From an uncultured Lentisphaeria bacterium (GTDB lineage Bacteria; Verrucomicrobiota; Lentisphaeria; JABSQK01; CAJWLW01), in assembly GCA_913042885.1 (NCBI GenBank), contig CAJWLW010000086.1, positions 1 to 15,675 on the forward strand: a DNA stretch of 15,675 nt, read 5' to 3'. Both the position numbers and the translations under genes were made by a program. This document shows, piece by piece, positions 7,658 through 15,606 of the stretch (positions within the stretch are counted from its first letter, which is position 1; each line of letters starts with the position of its first letter). The notes under the pieces were generated by a model, which was not told where the DNA came from, made no database searches, and worked only from the letters and a program-made list of their open reading frames with translations.

Positions 7658-8818
7658 ATGAACTATCCGGGCAAACTATTGGGCACCGCCATTGTCGTCT
7701 TGTGGCTGGCCGCACCGGCAAAAGCACAGAAAATTGTGACGCTTCAGGATATACACGAAGAGTCGTTTCCGTTTATTGCCGAGCTCGTGGCGCCGGGTGC
7801 GTCTGAAATGGCGCTGAGCGAGACGATCCGCCTGATCGCAGTGACGCACAGGGGAGAGCATGCGTCGCAGGTATCGATCTATTCGCTCGACGAGACCGGC
7901 GCGCCGGCCGCCACCGAGCCGATGGCCCTGGAGCTGCCCAGGCGCGGCCCGCTGGCCGCCCACACCACCTATGCGCTGGGCGTGACCTTTCACCCGACGC
8001 TTCCCCTGTTGTATGTCTGGCAAGATGTCAACGCTCCGCAGGACCAGGCCGAGACCTTCGAGCACTTACTGATTTTCCGGGTCGCCCACGGCAAAGCCGA
8101 GCTCGTTCAGGCTTGCGGCAAGGGCAGTGACTACGCCACGGGCCGGAAGGTCGGCTACATCGCTTTCGATGATCGGGCGACCCGTTTGTACTTCCCCAAT
8201 CTGACCCGCATGGAGAAGGGTAAACCGGTCAATGGAATAGGCTACTTCCGTATCGGAAAAAACGGCCTGGTTCTTCCGGAGGACGGCACGGCCGAGGCTG
8301 GTTTTATGGCACAGAGCGAAGTTGCATTTTCGACCTATATTCCGCATGACAATGCCGGTGGTTTCGTGCCGGTCAGCGACGAGGTGATTATCTTTGCGGG
8401 TGCAGCCGGTCCGATTTCCTGGGACCAGGTTGAAGCGCGGCAACGGTTCTCTGCCGTCCATGTCTGGCCGCCGGCGCGGCCCTACCGGCGGATCGCCGTC
8501 CATCCCACGCTTCCGGTCATCTATATGAGCCTCCTTGATACCGGCTTTGTGCTGCAGCTTAAACATGCCGAAGGCTACATCACCTCGAACTTTCAAGCCA
8601 CAACAATTTCGGGACCAACCAGCCGGCCCGTCGTACTCGGGCGCCGCAAGATGGTTGCCTTTGGCACAAAGGGCCAGATACAGTTCATCAGCATTGATGA
8701 CCAGGGACATTTCCTGCCGGAGTTTCGGCGGGCTGGCGTAGCAGCCGACGATGTTTCCGCGTTGTCCTACTCCGAGAAATTCGATAAATTCTATGTGGCA
8801 GTGGAGAAGGGGAAGTAA
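7658..8818 (+). CDS. Secreted beta-propeller-like protein
   Basis: This 386-residue protein has a signal peptide: MNYPGKLLGT, then a hydrophobic stretch ending in AKA at 21-23, with probable cleavage before QK. The frame extends 43 codons further upstream, but ATG 7658 starts exactly at the signal peptide, so I prefer it even though no Shine-Dalgarno is visible. The mature part shows repeated blade-like units. The HPTLP motif occurs twice, as HPTLPLLYV at 112-120 and HPTLPVIYM at 282-290. Similar strand pairs appear at YIAFDDRATRLYF (167-179) and ALSYSEKFDKFYVAV (368-382). This is the pattern of YVTN or lactonase-like propellers, which read '..v.fhP....lYv..'. No catalytic residues are recognised. 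It probably acts in the periplasm or at the surface as a binding protein. The next gene starts three bases after its stop, so the two are translationally close. The propeller call is from repeat pattern only. Confidence 0.6.
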   Translation: MNYPGKLLGTAIVVLWLAAPAKAQKIVTLQDIHEESFPFIAELVAPGASEMALSETIRLIAVTHRGEHASQVSIYSLDETGAPAATEPMALELPRRGPLAAHTTYALGVTFHPTLPLLYVWQDVNAPQDQAETFEHLLIFRVAHGKAELVQACGKGSDYATGRKVGYIAFDDRATRLYFPNLTRMEKGKPVNGIGYFRIGKNGLVLPEDGTAEAGFMAQSEVAFSTYIPHDNAGGFVPVSDEVIIFAGAAGPISWDQVEARQRFSAVHVWPPARPYRRIAVHPTLPVIYMSLLDTGFVLQLKHAEGYITSNFQATTISGPTSRPVVLGRRKMVAFGTKGQIQFISIDDQGHFLPEFRRAGVAADDVSALSYSEKFDKFYVAVEKGK

Positions 8819-8821
8819 GCG

Positions 8822-8865
8822 ATGGGTAAATGGATAAATGGCTCTGTGGGTAGATGGGTGGCGCT
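8822..8865. repeat. Degenerate TGG-rich minisatellite tract inside the signal-peptide codons
   Basis: The first 15 codons of the DNRLRE-like gene are made of imperfect units such as GGTAAATGG, ATAAATGG and GTAGATGG separated by a short interruption. The encoded peptide GKWINGSVGRWV has the form of translated WG-type minisatellites that I recall from intergenic regions of some PVC genomes. The region is clearly repetitive, but its origin as a decayed minisatellite is inference. Confidence 0.45.
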
Positions 8866-9475
8866 GGCCGTTCTGGTCTCCCCCATCGTCTCCGGCCGGA
8901 CATTCGAACTCGATGACAGTGACTGCGAACGCGTCGCAATGATCGCCTCGGATGCACCGCGGTTGAGCTGGGCTGGTTACCCGGGGCAATCCGGGTACGG
9001 GACGGGCGCGCTGGTGTTTGGCAATTCGGATACGAGAAAGAGCGCATTCCTGATCGCGTTTCCTATCGAACGCATTCCCAAGGGGATGCGCATTACAAGC
9101 GCCACCTTGGGCATGAATTGCATCCTCAACTACCAGAACAAGCACCGGCTGCAGGTGCGTCGGATCATCGGCGACTGGGGCGATGGCGTCTCCCACTTGT
9201 ACCGGCGGACGCTGCCGGAAAAAGTGCCATGGACCAAGCCGGGTGCGGCGGCGATCGGCGCGGACCGGGCGCGGCGTGCAACTGCGGTCGTACAGTTGAA
9301 GGGGATGGGCGAATTCAGTGTCAATGTTACCGAGGACGTAGAGCTATGGTACTCACAGGCGTTGCCCAACAACGGCTGGATTCTCACCCTCGAGTCGGAA
9401 GGCGCAGTGAATTTCTATGCACCCACCTGGTCCCCCGGCCACTGGCGCCTGGACGTCTCCTATGAACCGCGGTAA
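8822..9475 (+). CDS. Small secreted DNRLRE-like beta-sandwich protein
   Basis: This 217-residue protein has a signal peptide (MGKWINGSVGRW, then ALAVLVSPIVSG; probable cleavage after G25). The ATG lies three bases after the previous stop. AAGGGG at 8807-8812, inside the previous gene, is its ribosome binding site, nine bases away, so the pair is very likely co-translated. The mature part follows the DNRLRE pattern: FLIAFPIERIPKGMRITSATLGM around residues 76-98, then a WGDGVSHLYRR segment where the family has its 'W.eg.vtW' region, then SVNVTEDVELWYS (about 160-172) and NNGWILTLESEGAVNF (about 176-191). The family is found as stalk or surface modules of large secreted proteins, and isolated single-domain copies are less common. 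It probably binds or packs with the neighbouring secreted proteins. No catalytic residues are expected or seen. Confidence 0.68.
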   Translation: MGKWINGSVGRWVALAVLVSPIVSGRTFELDDSDCERVAMIASDAPRLSWAGYPGQSGYGTGALVFGNSDTRKSAFLIAFPIERIPKGMRITSATLGMNCILNYQNKHRLQVRRIIGDWGDGVSHLYRRTLPEKVPWTKPGAAAIGADRARRATAVVQLKGMGEFSVNVTEDVELWYSQALPNNGWILTLESEGAVNFYAPTWSPGHWRLDVSYEPR

Positions 9476-9542
9476 GGTGCCAGGACATAAACGCTTCATT
9501 GCTCCACCTGACCGCTGCCCTTGACCGGACCAATTCAGAGAT

Positions 9543-9551
9543 GGAGCGGAG
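9543..9551 (+). promoter_or_regulatory. Ribosome binding site GGAGCGGAG selecting a TTG start
   Basis: GGAG at 9543-9546 lies eight bases before TTG 9555, and a second GGAG is at 9548-9551. The nearest in-frame ATG (9576) would be 29 bases from the first GGAG, so spacing favours the TTG. Confidence 0.5.
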
Positions 9552-9554
9552 AGT

Positions 9555-11186
9555 TTGAAAATCAATAAATCCGTAATGCCGCACTTCAACTATCTAATCG
9601 TCACCGCAGTCTGGCTCATCACCTGCTTGACCGGGGTCGCTGTCGAGGAATACTCGAACGGTCGTGGCGGTGGTTTTTGGAGTGATCCGGCCACCTGGCG
9701 ATCGGGCGCGGTGCCGGGGCCGGACTCTATCGTTGTCATCGGGCGCGATGACAACGTGATTTTTGATCGCCATGACGTCGACAGAGTTACCTGCGGTGAG
9801 CTGCATATCGACAGGAAGGGCAGGCTGTCGTTCAAGACCAAGGCCGGCAGCATCCGTGCCTCTTTTGGCGGCGTTGTAGAGTCGTACGGAGCAATCCGCC
9901 TCGACGGTACCGCACGCCGTGACGATCGAATCGAGCTGCGCCTGGTCGGTCGAGACGCAACGGTACGCAAGCTCAACCTGAGGAAGGGCGGTTCACTCAC
10001 TGCTGTCGGACGTACGGACACTGCGGACGGCAAATCGAACGTGGTGATTTCAGCAGTACGCGATGACCGGAAGATCCAATACATCTCCGCCACTGTAACC
10101 GGATGGCGCGGCTCGGGATTGGATATCAAGCGTGCCCAGGTCATCAATATTACGATCATCGCGCATGGGCTCGACAATACCGGTGCGCAATTCAACGAAC
10201 GCCTCAATATCACAGAAAGCCTGTTCATCGGCAACAGCAACATCAACATGAACGGCTGTGACACCCCGCTGATCCTGAACAACCGATTCGAGCGCCAGTC
10301 CGTGCACACATTCTTTGGCGGTGCGGTTCAAATGAACGGCTGCAAGCTGCCCGAGATTCGTGGCAACGAAATGATCGGCAAATATCAAATGGGCGTGTTC
10401 AGCCTCGCGATAACCGATGGCGCTGTGGTGAACAACCTCGTGGACGGAGCCGGGGTCGGCTTGTACTGGGACGGGGGGAATGTCATGATCCAGGACGTGA
10501 CGATTCGAAACTGCGGCACCGGCGTTCAACTCACGGATCGGGCAAAAGGTGCAATCGATGGACTGATCACCGAAAATTGCAAGGAGGCCATCATTTACCG
10601 GGGATACATGCAGATCAGCAATTGGACAGTGCAGAACATGCCGGAGGACGGCCGGTCGCTGGTATGCCATCACGGGGTACTGGAGTTGATCAACAGTTCT
10701 ATTGAACCGGCGCAGGTCGTGCGCGAATCAAAGTATGAGGTCGTGCACAAAGGCCAACCAGGCTATGATAAGTTGATTAACGACGGCGTGCTGTCGCGGC
10801 CGATGATTCAGTGCACGTACTACCTCGTGGCCGGACTCGAAGGCGACGTGCCGACGGGTGCCAGGATCGAGGTCAAAACTGCAAATCCGGCCCAACCCAC
10901 AGCCCCGGGAGCGATCGATCCGAATATCCGCAATTCACCGGCACCCATACTCAAGAACAACCTGACGCCATTGCCCGGATCGCTGATATCGCTGATGGTC
11001 AACGCCTGGAGAATCGAGACCGATGGAACGATCAAAGAAGCGCCGACGTATACAGTGTCGGTCCAGGTGCCGGGCGAGCAAGGCAAATTCAAGACGATCA
11101 AGTCCGTAAACGTAACCCCAGACAGCAGTTGGTTTCGAGCCGAACTCAGGGCCAAGACACCGACTGTGCGTTTGTCGCTGCCGTGA
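9555..11186 (+). CDS. Secreted G8-domain / right-handed beta-helix protein
   Basis: This 543-residue protein has a signal peptide (MKINKSVMPHFNYLIVTAVW to about residue 29). The start is TTG 9555, chosen because GGAG sits eight bases upstream. An ATG at 9576 would still give a signal peptide, but without the Lys-rich n-region. The mature N-terminus has GGGFWSDPATWRSGAVPGPDSIVVIG (38-63), written here as two joined motifs, GFWSDPATW and GAVPGPDSIVVIG, which are the hallmark of G8-type domains. Residues about 190-365 form a right-handed parallel beta-helix with repeated '..i..n.f....' turns and Asn/Gly ladders. Examples are SLFIGNSNINMNGC, PLILNNRFE, LPEIRGNEMIGK and MIQDVTIRNCGTGVQL. The last 100 residues look like an Ig-like sandwich. 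G8 plus beta-helix proteins usually bind or cleave polysaccharides, but no lyase or hydrolase catalytic site is recognised. A role in surface adhesion or glycan binding is likely. Confidence 0.7.
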   Translation: MKINKSVMPHFNYLIVTAVWLITCLTGVAVEEYSNGRGGGFWSDPATWRSGAVPGPDSIVVIGRDDNVIFDRHDVDRVTCGELHIDRKGRLSFKTKAGSIRASFGGVVESYGAIRLDGTARRDDRIELRLVGRDATVRKLNLRKGGSLTAVGRTDTADGKSNVVISAVRDDRKIQYISATVTGWRGSGLDIKRAQVINITIIAHGLDNTGAQFNERLNITESLFIGNSNINMNGCDTPLILNNRFERQSVHTFFGGAVQMNGCKLPEIRGNEMIGKYQMGVFSLAITDGAVVNNLVDGAGVGLYWDGGNVMIQDVTIRNCGTGVQLTDRAKGAIDGLITENCKEAIIYRGYMQISNWTVQNMPEDGRSLVCHHGVLELINSSIEPAQVVRESKYEVVHKGQPGYDKLINDGVLSRPMIQCTYYLVAGLEGDVPTGARIEVKTANPAQPTAPGAIDPNIRNSPAPILKNNLTPLPGSLISLMVNAWRIETDGTIKEAPTYTVSVQVPGEQGKFKTIKSVNVTPDSSWFRAELRAKTPTVRLSLP

Positions 11187-11307
11187 TGATCTGTACGCCA
11201 TGGGATGACCGCCCCCCGCAGCGCCAGCTTCGCGATGGCACTGACGAATCCAAACGTGTACAGTTTCGACATCACCGCAAGGCACTGCACCCCACCGATG
11301 GCCCAAG

Positions 11308-13977
11308 ATGACCGGACCTTACAAACTCACACTGCTTACCATTGCCGGCATGGCACTGGCCACGGACTTACTGTCGACGACGGTTACCAACCTGCCGACC
11401 GCAACGCCCCCGTGGCTGGCCGGCTACAAAGTCCGCTATCCCTTGCACGTCGCCGGTGATCGGACCAAGGCCACGGCCCGCACAATTATGGCGCGTTTGC
11501 CGACCGGTGGCTGGGCCCGGGACGACGCCGCCGAGGTGACGGTGCAGACCGCCGCGGGCGAGATTCTGCCGGTCGCCGTCCTTTCACACGTGTCGAATGG
11601 CCACACGCTCATTCAGTTTCCGCGTCGGGGCAACGAGGCCTGGTACTGGGCGTACGCCGCTCACCCGAGCGCGACGGCGAAGCACATGCCGCCAGTCCAC
11701 GAAGGGATGACCGTCGAGGTCCGTGAGTGGGCCGGCGACAACTTCGAAAGCTGGCCCGCAGTCCGCAACGGGCTGGAAAAGAGCAAGGTCATCGGCTGCC
11801 TCCCGGTCGCTGAGATTATTCAGAACGTCAACCCGGCTCGGCCCTCTGCCCCGTCTGGGCTCACCGTTTCTTATCGCGGCGTTCTGGAGATCAAGAAAAC
11901 GGGCGTGTACCGCTTTTTCGTCAACAGTGAAGACGCGTCATTCCTCTTCATTGACGGCTTCAAAATCTGTGAGCGTACCGGTTCCAATGTCCCCGTGACC
12001 GGTGAGGTATCCATGCAGTCGACGGGATCGAAGCTGAACCTGGCAGCCGGGCGACACCCCTTTGAGATCCACCAGGTAACCAGCGACAATCCCGGTGCTT
12101 CCGGCCGCTGCTACCTGCTATGGACCCAGCCCGACACACCAGCCTGGACATATCCTGCGCGGCACCATTACGTCGGCGCCGACTATGGCCGCACCGTGGC
12201 AATCGAAACTGCTCCGGGAGTCACGGGCGCCGGCTTTGTCGCCGGCCTGGACGAAACCCTGGTGACGCCGAGCGGCATGACGCTGAGTATCATGCAGTTC
12301 ACTGCCCACGGCGTGAATCTGCCCACAGGTGCGGCGGCGGACCAGCTGGTCTGGGATTTCGGTGACGGCACGGAGACGGCCAAAGGACGGAGCCCGACGC
12401 ACATCTATTTTGATGACGGCGACTACACAGTCACCTTGAAATACGGCGACACGCTGCCGCCGTTTCGCCAGACGATACATGTCTGGCCGGCACCCGGCAA
12501 TACCAGCCCGTTCTCGGCCGCCAAGGCGATCGACATTCTGGAGACGACCGATCTGCGGCAGTACAACACCGAACGGATCAATCAGCTGTTCGAGTTTCTG
12601 CAGCTGTGCGATCAGCCGAACCGCTGGACGCTGCTCGAGAAGGTGACGGACTTCCTGTTGCAGCAGCACGACCCGGACCTCCAATATCGTTCGCTCTTGT
12701 ACACGGTGCATATCGAAGCGCTGGCCCGACTCGGCCGCGAGGCCGACGCCCTGGCTCTGATCGAGCGGGCCATGCCGGAGTTCGAGCGACTGCGGAACGC
12801 GCAGGTTTCACTGCAGCTGGCAGCGGCATGGGTTTATCACCGACAACTCAAAGAGGGAAAGAAGGCTGACGAATGCTATGAAAAGATTCTCGAGGACTAT
12901 CGCGGCCTCGAGCACCCGTCGCTGCGATTGGCGGCAATTCGCTGGGGCGACCTGGCTGCCGAGGCCGGTGACCTTCCGGAGGCCGAAGCACGCTACCGCA
13001 TCGCCGATGAACTGGGCGGCGGCGAGTTCGAGGTGACGTCGCAGGCGAAAGCAATCACCCGCGGTGCACTGCTGCGGATCGCCGAGCAGAAACTGCGCAG
13101 CGGCGACATCCGTGAGACCCGTTCACTACTGGACAAAATCGAACTGCACTATCCCCAGCAGAAGCTGGGCGGGTTGTATCGGTTCCTGCGCGCCGAGACG
13201 GATCGGATTGCCGGCCGTTACGAAGCCTCGCTGCGCAGTTACGAAGTGCTTCTGCGGCTTACGCAGTGGGCCGACTTTCACGACAACGCCATGTTCGGGG
13301 TAGCGGACTGTTATTATCGGTTGCGTGATTATCAACGGTCCAGAGCCTGGCTGCGAAAGATCAAGGAGCTTTACCCCAAGTTCTACGAAGCCGAGAATTG
13401 CGGCGTCTTTGCAAACGTGGTCCGTGAAACACAGGAGCGCGTGCGGCGCGGCGCGGCAGATTTTACCGACGGATTCACCAGTTTCGAACCGCCGGACATT
13501 GTCGGGGAAACCAAGCAATACGGTGTGGCCCGGGGCCTTGGGCTCTTCGGGTCTCACGTCCTGCTGATAGACAGCCACCCTACTCACCGGGGCTTTCTGG
13601 ACTACAGCTTGAATCTGCCGAACCTCAGTGGTGATGCCTGGTACTGGGTGGAGATGTGGTACAAGGCAACTCTGGATCACGTGCATCCGACATCACCGCC
13701 GCATATTGTGACGAATATACTTGGCGGTGCCGGTACCATGCATGCGCCTTCCAACAGCGAGAACAGATTCGATTTCCTCGGCAATTTCGGGCTGTGGCAC
13801 AAGTATGGGTACCTGCACAAAACTCCAATGGCCCAGGATGGCCGTTTCACTGCCAAGATACATCACTTTACGGGCCTGATGGAGCTCGACGGTCTTTCTA
13901 TCCAGCGGGTCAGCGACCAGCAATACGATGCCCTGTTTAACTTCATCGAGGGCCGGAGTGAAGGCGGCACGAAGTGA
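11308..13977 (+). CDS. Secreted multidomain PA14-PKD-TPR protein
   Basis: This 889-residue exported protein has a signal peptide ending ALA at residues 16-18. Residues about 35-125 form a beta-domain of unknown type. A PA14-like domain follows at about 183-280, with GVLEIKKTGVYRFFVNSED, then SFLFIDGFKI and LAAGRHPFEI, the classic strand order. A PKD domain lies at about 320-393, with VWDFGDGTETAKG and HIYFDDGDYTVTL (W349, D350, D353). Residues about 408-700 are tetratricopeptide-like helical pairs, for example ALARLGREADALALIERAMPEF and GDLPEAEARYRIAD. The C-terminal ~170 residues (717-885) form another beta-sandwich with the aromatic segment DAWYWVEMWYKATLDHV. No catalytic site is seen. The start has no Shine-Dalgarno. 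The mix of carbohydrate-binding-type (PA14), spacer (PKD) and protein-binding (TPR) modules suggests an extracytoplasmic scaffold. The TPR block in an exported protein is less usual. Confidence 0.75.
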   Translation: MTGPYKLTLLTIAGMALATDLLSTTVTNLPTATPPWLAGYKVRYPLHVAGDRTKATARTIMARLPTGGWARDDAAEVTVQTAAGEILPVAVLSHVSNGHTLIQFPRRGNEAWYWAYAAHPSATAKHMPPVHEGMTVEVREWAGDNFESWPAVRNGLEKSKVIGCLPVAEIIQNVNPARPSAPSGLTVSYRGVLEIKKTGVYRFFVNSEDASFLFIDGFKICERTGSNVPVTGEVSMQSTGSKLNLAAGRHPFEIHQVTSDNPGASGRCYLLWTQPDTPAWTYPARHHYVGADYGRTVAIETAPGVTGAGFVAGLDETLVTPSGMTLSIMQFTAHGVNLPTGAAADQLVWDFGDGTETAKGRSPTHIYFDDGDYTVTLKYGDTLPPFRQTIHVWPAPGNTSPFSAAKAIDILETTDLRQYNTERINQLFEFLQLCDQPNRWTLLEKVTDFLLQQHDPDLQYRSLLYTVHIEALARLGREADALALIERAMPEFERLRNAQVSLQLAAAWVYHRQLKEGKKADECYEKILEDYRGLEHPSLRLAAIRWGDLAAEAGDLPEAEARYRIADELGGGEFEVTSQAKAITRGALLRIAEQKLRSGDIRETRSLLDKIELHYPQQKLGGLYRFLRAETDRIAGRYEASLRSYEVLLRLTQWADFHDNAMFGVADCYYRLRDYQRSRAWLRKIKELYPKFYEAENCGVFANVVRETQERVRRGAADFTDGFTSFEPPDIVGETKQYGVARGLGLFGSHVLLIDSHPTHRGFLDYSLNLPNLSGDAWYWVEMWYKATLDHVHPTSPPHIVTNILGGAGTMHAPSNSENRFDFLGNFGLWHKYGYLHKTPMAQDGRFTAKIHHFTGLMELDGLSIQRVSDQQYDALFNFIEGRSEGGTK

Positions 13978-14022
13978 AAAACCTTCCAAAAGTGGTACGT
14001 GTTGCGTTTCGTGCCGCGACCT

Positions 14023-14043
14023 TTATGTCCTTATGTATTGTCC
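14023..14043. repeat. Short imperfect TTATGTCC tandem repeat
   Basis: TTATGTCC followed by TTATGT and then ATTGTCC gives two to three imperfect copies of an eight-base unit in the 87-base gap before the DUF4159 gene. It may be a decayed microsatellite. The copy number is too small to be sure. Confidence 0.3.
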
Positions 14044-14064
14044 TGAACCAGGTTCGAGAATGAG

Positions 14065-15606
14065 ATGAAGATACCCCTGATACTCTCTGCAGTCGTCGCC
14101 ATGGCATTCGTGCCATCGGTAACGGGACAGAGCCGGCGCGTCAACTTCCCGCCGGCAGACAGTAAGCCGCCGCCGGCGATGAAGGCGCCACCGAAGACAC
14201 AGTCGAGCGGCGAGGACACGGGATTCATTCCCGGCTGGGGACCTGCCATGCGCAAGACGCAGGAGCGTTCGCCGCCGCCGCCGACAAACCTCACGGTCAT
14301 GTACAAGGTCGAATACGGTACCTCACTGGAATATGTACACCCGGACGGCCGGGTCGAGATATTCGATCAGTGGCGCAGCTACGCGAACGACGGCTCCAGG
14401 ATCATGAACCTCGTCAATTCCAAGCTGAAGGACGGCAACAATTATCAGTATGCCACCAAACCGCTGTCCAGCCCGGGCTTTGACCCGACCGACATCCCGT
14501 TGCTGTTTATGGCCGGCGACTATGATTTTGTGCTGCAGCCCGCAGAGGTCAGTAATCTGCGGACCTTCCTGGACGGCGGCGGCACAATCCTGTTCAACGC
14601 CGCCCGTGGCCGCGACGAGTTTTCCCGTGCGGTTGTTCGAGAGATGCGCAAGGTCTTCCCGAATAAAGCAATGATGCGGCTGTCGCTGGACCATCCGGTC
14701 TTCAATGCGCGGTTTCGGTTGCGCAAGGTCATGACCATGGTCAACGGCGTGCGATTCATGCGGCCGCCCGTCATTTATGCCATGGACATCGGCACACGCA
14801 GCGCGGCGATCCTGGCCCCCGACGGCATGGGCGCGGCCTGGAGCAACTCATCATATCATGTGGGCGGTAAACACGTCATGGGCGAATCGGCCGTGCGACT
14901 CGGTGTCAATATCGTCGCCTATGTCCTTGCCAGCACTGAGTACGGCCGTTTTCTGGCCCAGGATTTTCCGTTGTACGACGGCCGCACCGGCGAGGGCGAT
15001 GCTGTCCGTTTCGCGCTGGCACGGTATCACGGCAGTTGGAGCATCAACCCGGCGATTCAGAACAGTGTCTTGCAGGCGCTTTCAGATAACACGGATATAG
15101 ACGTCGATTATCAGCCGCAGGTCGTGTCACTCGATGATCCGGGCATCGCCGAGTATCCATTGGTGTTCATGACCGGGCATTATAATTTCCTGCTCAACAA
15201 GGCGGAGATCGAGAATCTCACCAGGTACCTGCGGCGCGGCGGTACGCTGGTCGCCAGTGCCGCGGCGGGATTGAAACCGTTCGATGCCGCCTTCCGTCGT
15301 GAGCTGGACAAAGCATTGCCGAAGAATCCGCTGATTAAATTGCCGCCAACGCATCCGGTCTTTGCCGGTGGTTGGAATCCAATCAACGGGATAACCTATA
15401 CGCCGGCAGCTTTACGGGATCAACCGGACCTCGAGTTTCCGGAATTCTATGGTGCCTTCATCGACAACCGGTTGGCAATTATTTACACGCCGTATGATCT
15501 TATGAGCGGCGTTAACCGGGAATCCAATGCCTACGCCAAGGGCGTGAGCAACGATGATGCCACACGCATCGTCATCAACCTCATCACCTATGCCTTGAGT
15601 AATTGA
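14065..15606 (+). CDS. Secreted protein with two tandem DUF4159 domains
   Basis: This 513-residue exported protein has a signal peptide (MKIPLILSAVVAMAFVPSVTG, cleavage after G21), then a Pro-rich linker (29-73), then two copies of a DUF4159-type domain (about 76-291 and 312-513). The copies align with a constant offset of about 219-223 residues. IPLLFMAGDYDF (144-155) matches YPLVFMTGHYNF (364-375). GGGTILFNAARG (171-182) matches RGGTLVASAAAG (391-402). LDHPVF (208-213) matches PTHPVF (428-433). RLGVNIVAYVLA (278-289) matches RIVINLITYALS (501-512). DUF4159 has a glutamine-amidotransferase-like alpha/beta fold, as in ThuA-type proteins; I see no Cys nucleophile in either copy, so a binding role is more likely. 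The family is often found next to MoxR/DUF58/vWA genes. Start ATG 14065 matches the signal peptide; the ribosome binding site is weak. Single-domain versions are the usual form, so the tandem copy is a distinguishing trait. Confidence 0.8.
   Translation: MKIPLILSAVVAMAFVPSVTGQSRRVNFPPADSKPPPAMKAPPKTQSSGEDTGFIPGWGPAMRKTQERSPPPPTNLTVMYKVEYGTSLEYVHPDGRVEIFDQWRSYANDGSRIMNLVNSKLKDGNNYQYATKPLSSPGFDPTDIPLLFMAGDYDFVLQPAEVSNLRTFLDGGGTILFNAARGRDEFSRAVVREMRKVFPNKAMMRLSLDHPVFNARFRLRKVMTMVNGVRFMRPPVIYAMDIGTRSAAILAPDGMGAAWSNSSYHVGGKHVMGESAVRLGVNIVAYVLASTEYGRFLAQDFPLYDGRTGEGDAVRFALARYHGSWSINPAIQNSVLQALSDNTDIDVDYQPQVVSLDDPGIAEYPLVFMTGHYNFLLNKAEIENLTRYLRRGGTLVASAAAGLKPFDAAFRRELDKALPKNPLIKLPPTHPVFAGGWNPINGITYTPAALRDQPDLEFPEFYGAFIDNRLAIIYTPYDLMSGVNRESNAYAKGVSNDDATRIVINLITYALSN

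Noticed and set aside
8066..9196. A 376-codon open frame on the minus strand opposite the propeller and DNRLRE genes
   Set aside because: It spans two plus-strand genes that have signal peptides and family motifs. Its translation shows no family motif and reads as antisense of high-GC codons.
11205..11459. Small open frame of 84 codons in the gap before the PA14-PKD-TPR gene
   Set aside because: It overlaps the start of that gene in another frame and has no signal peptide, motif or ribosome binding site.
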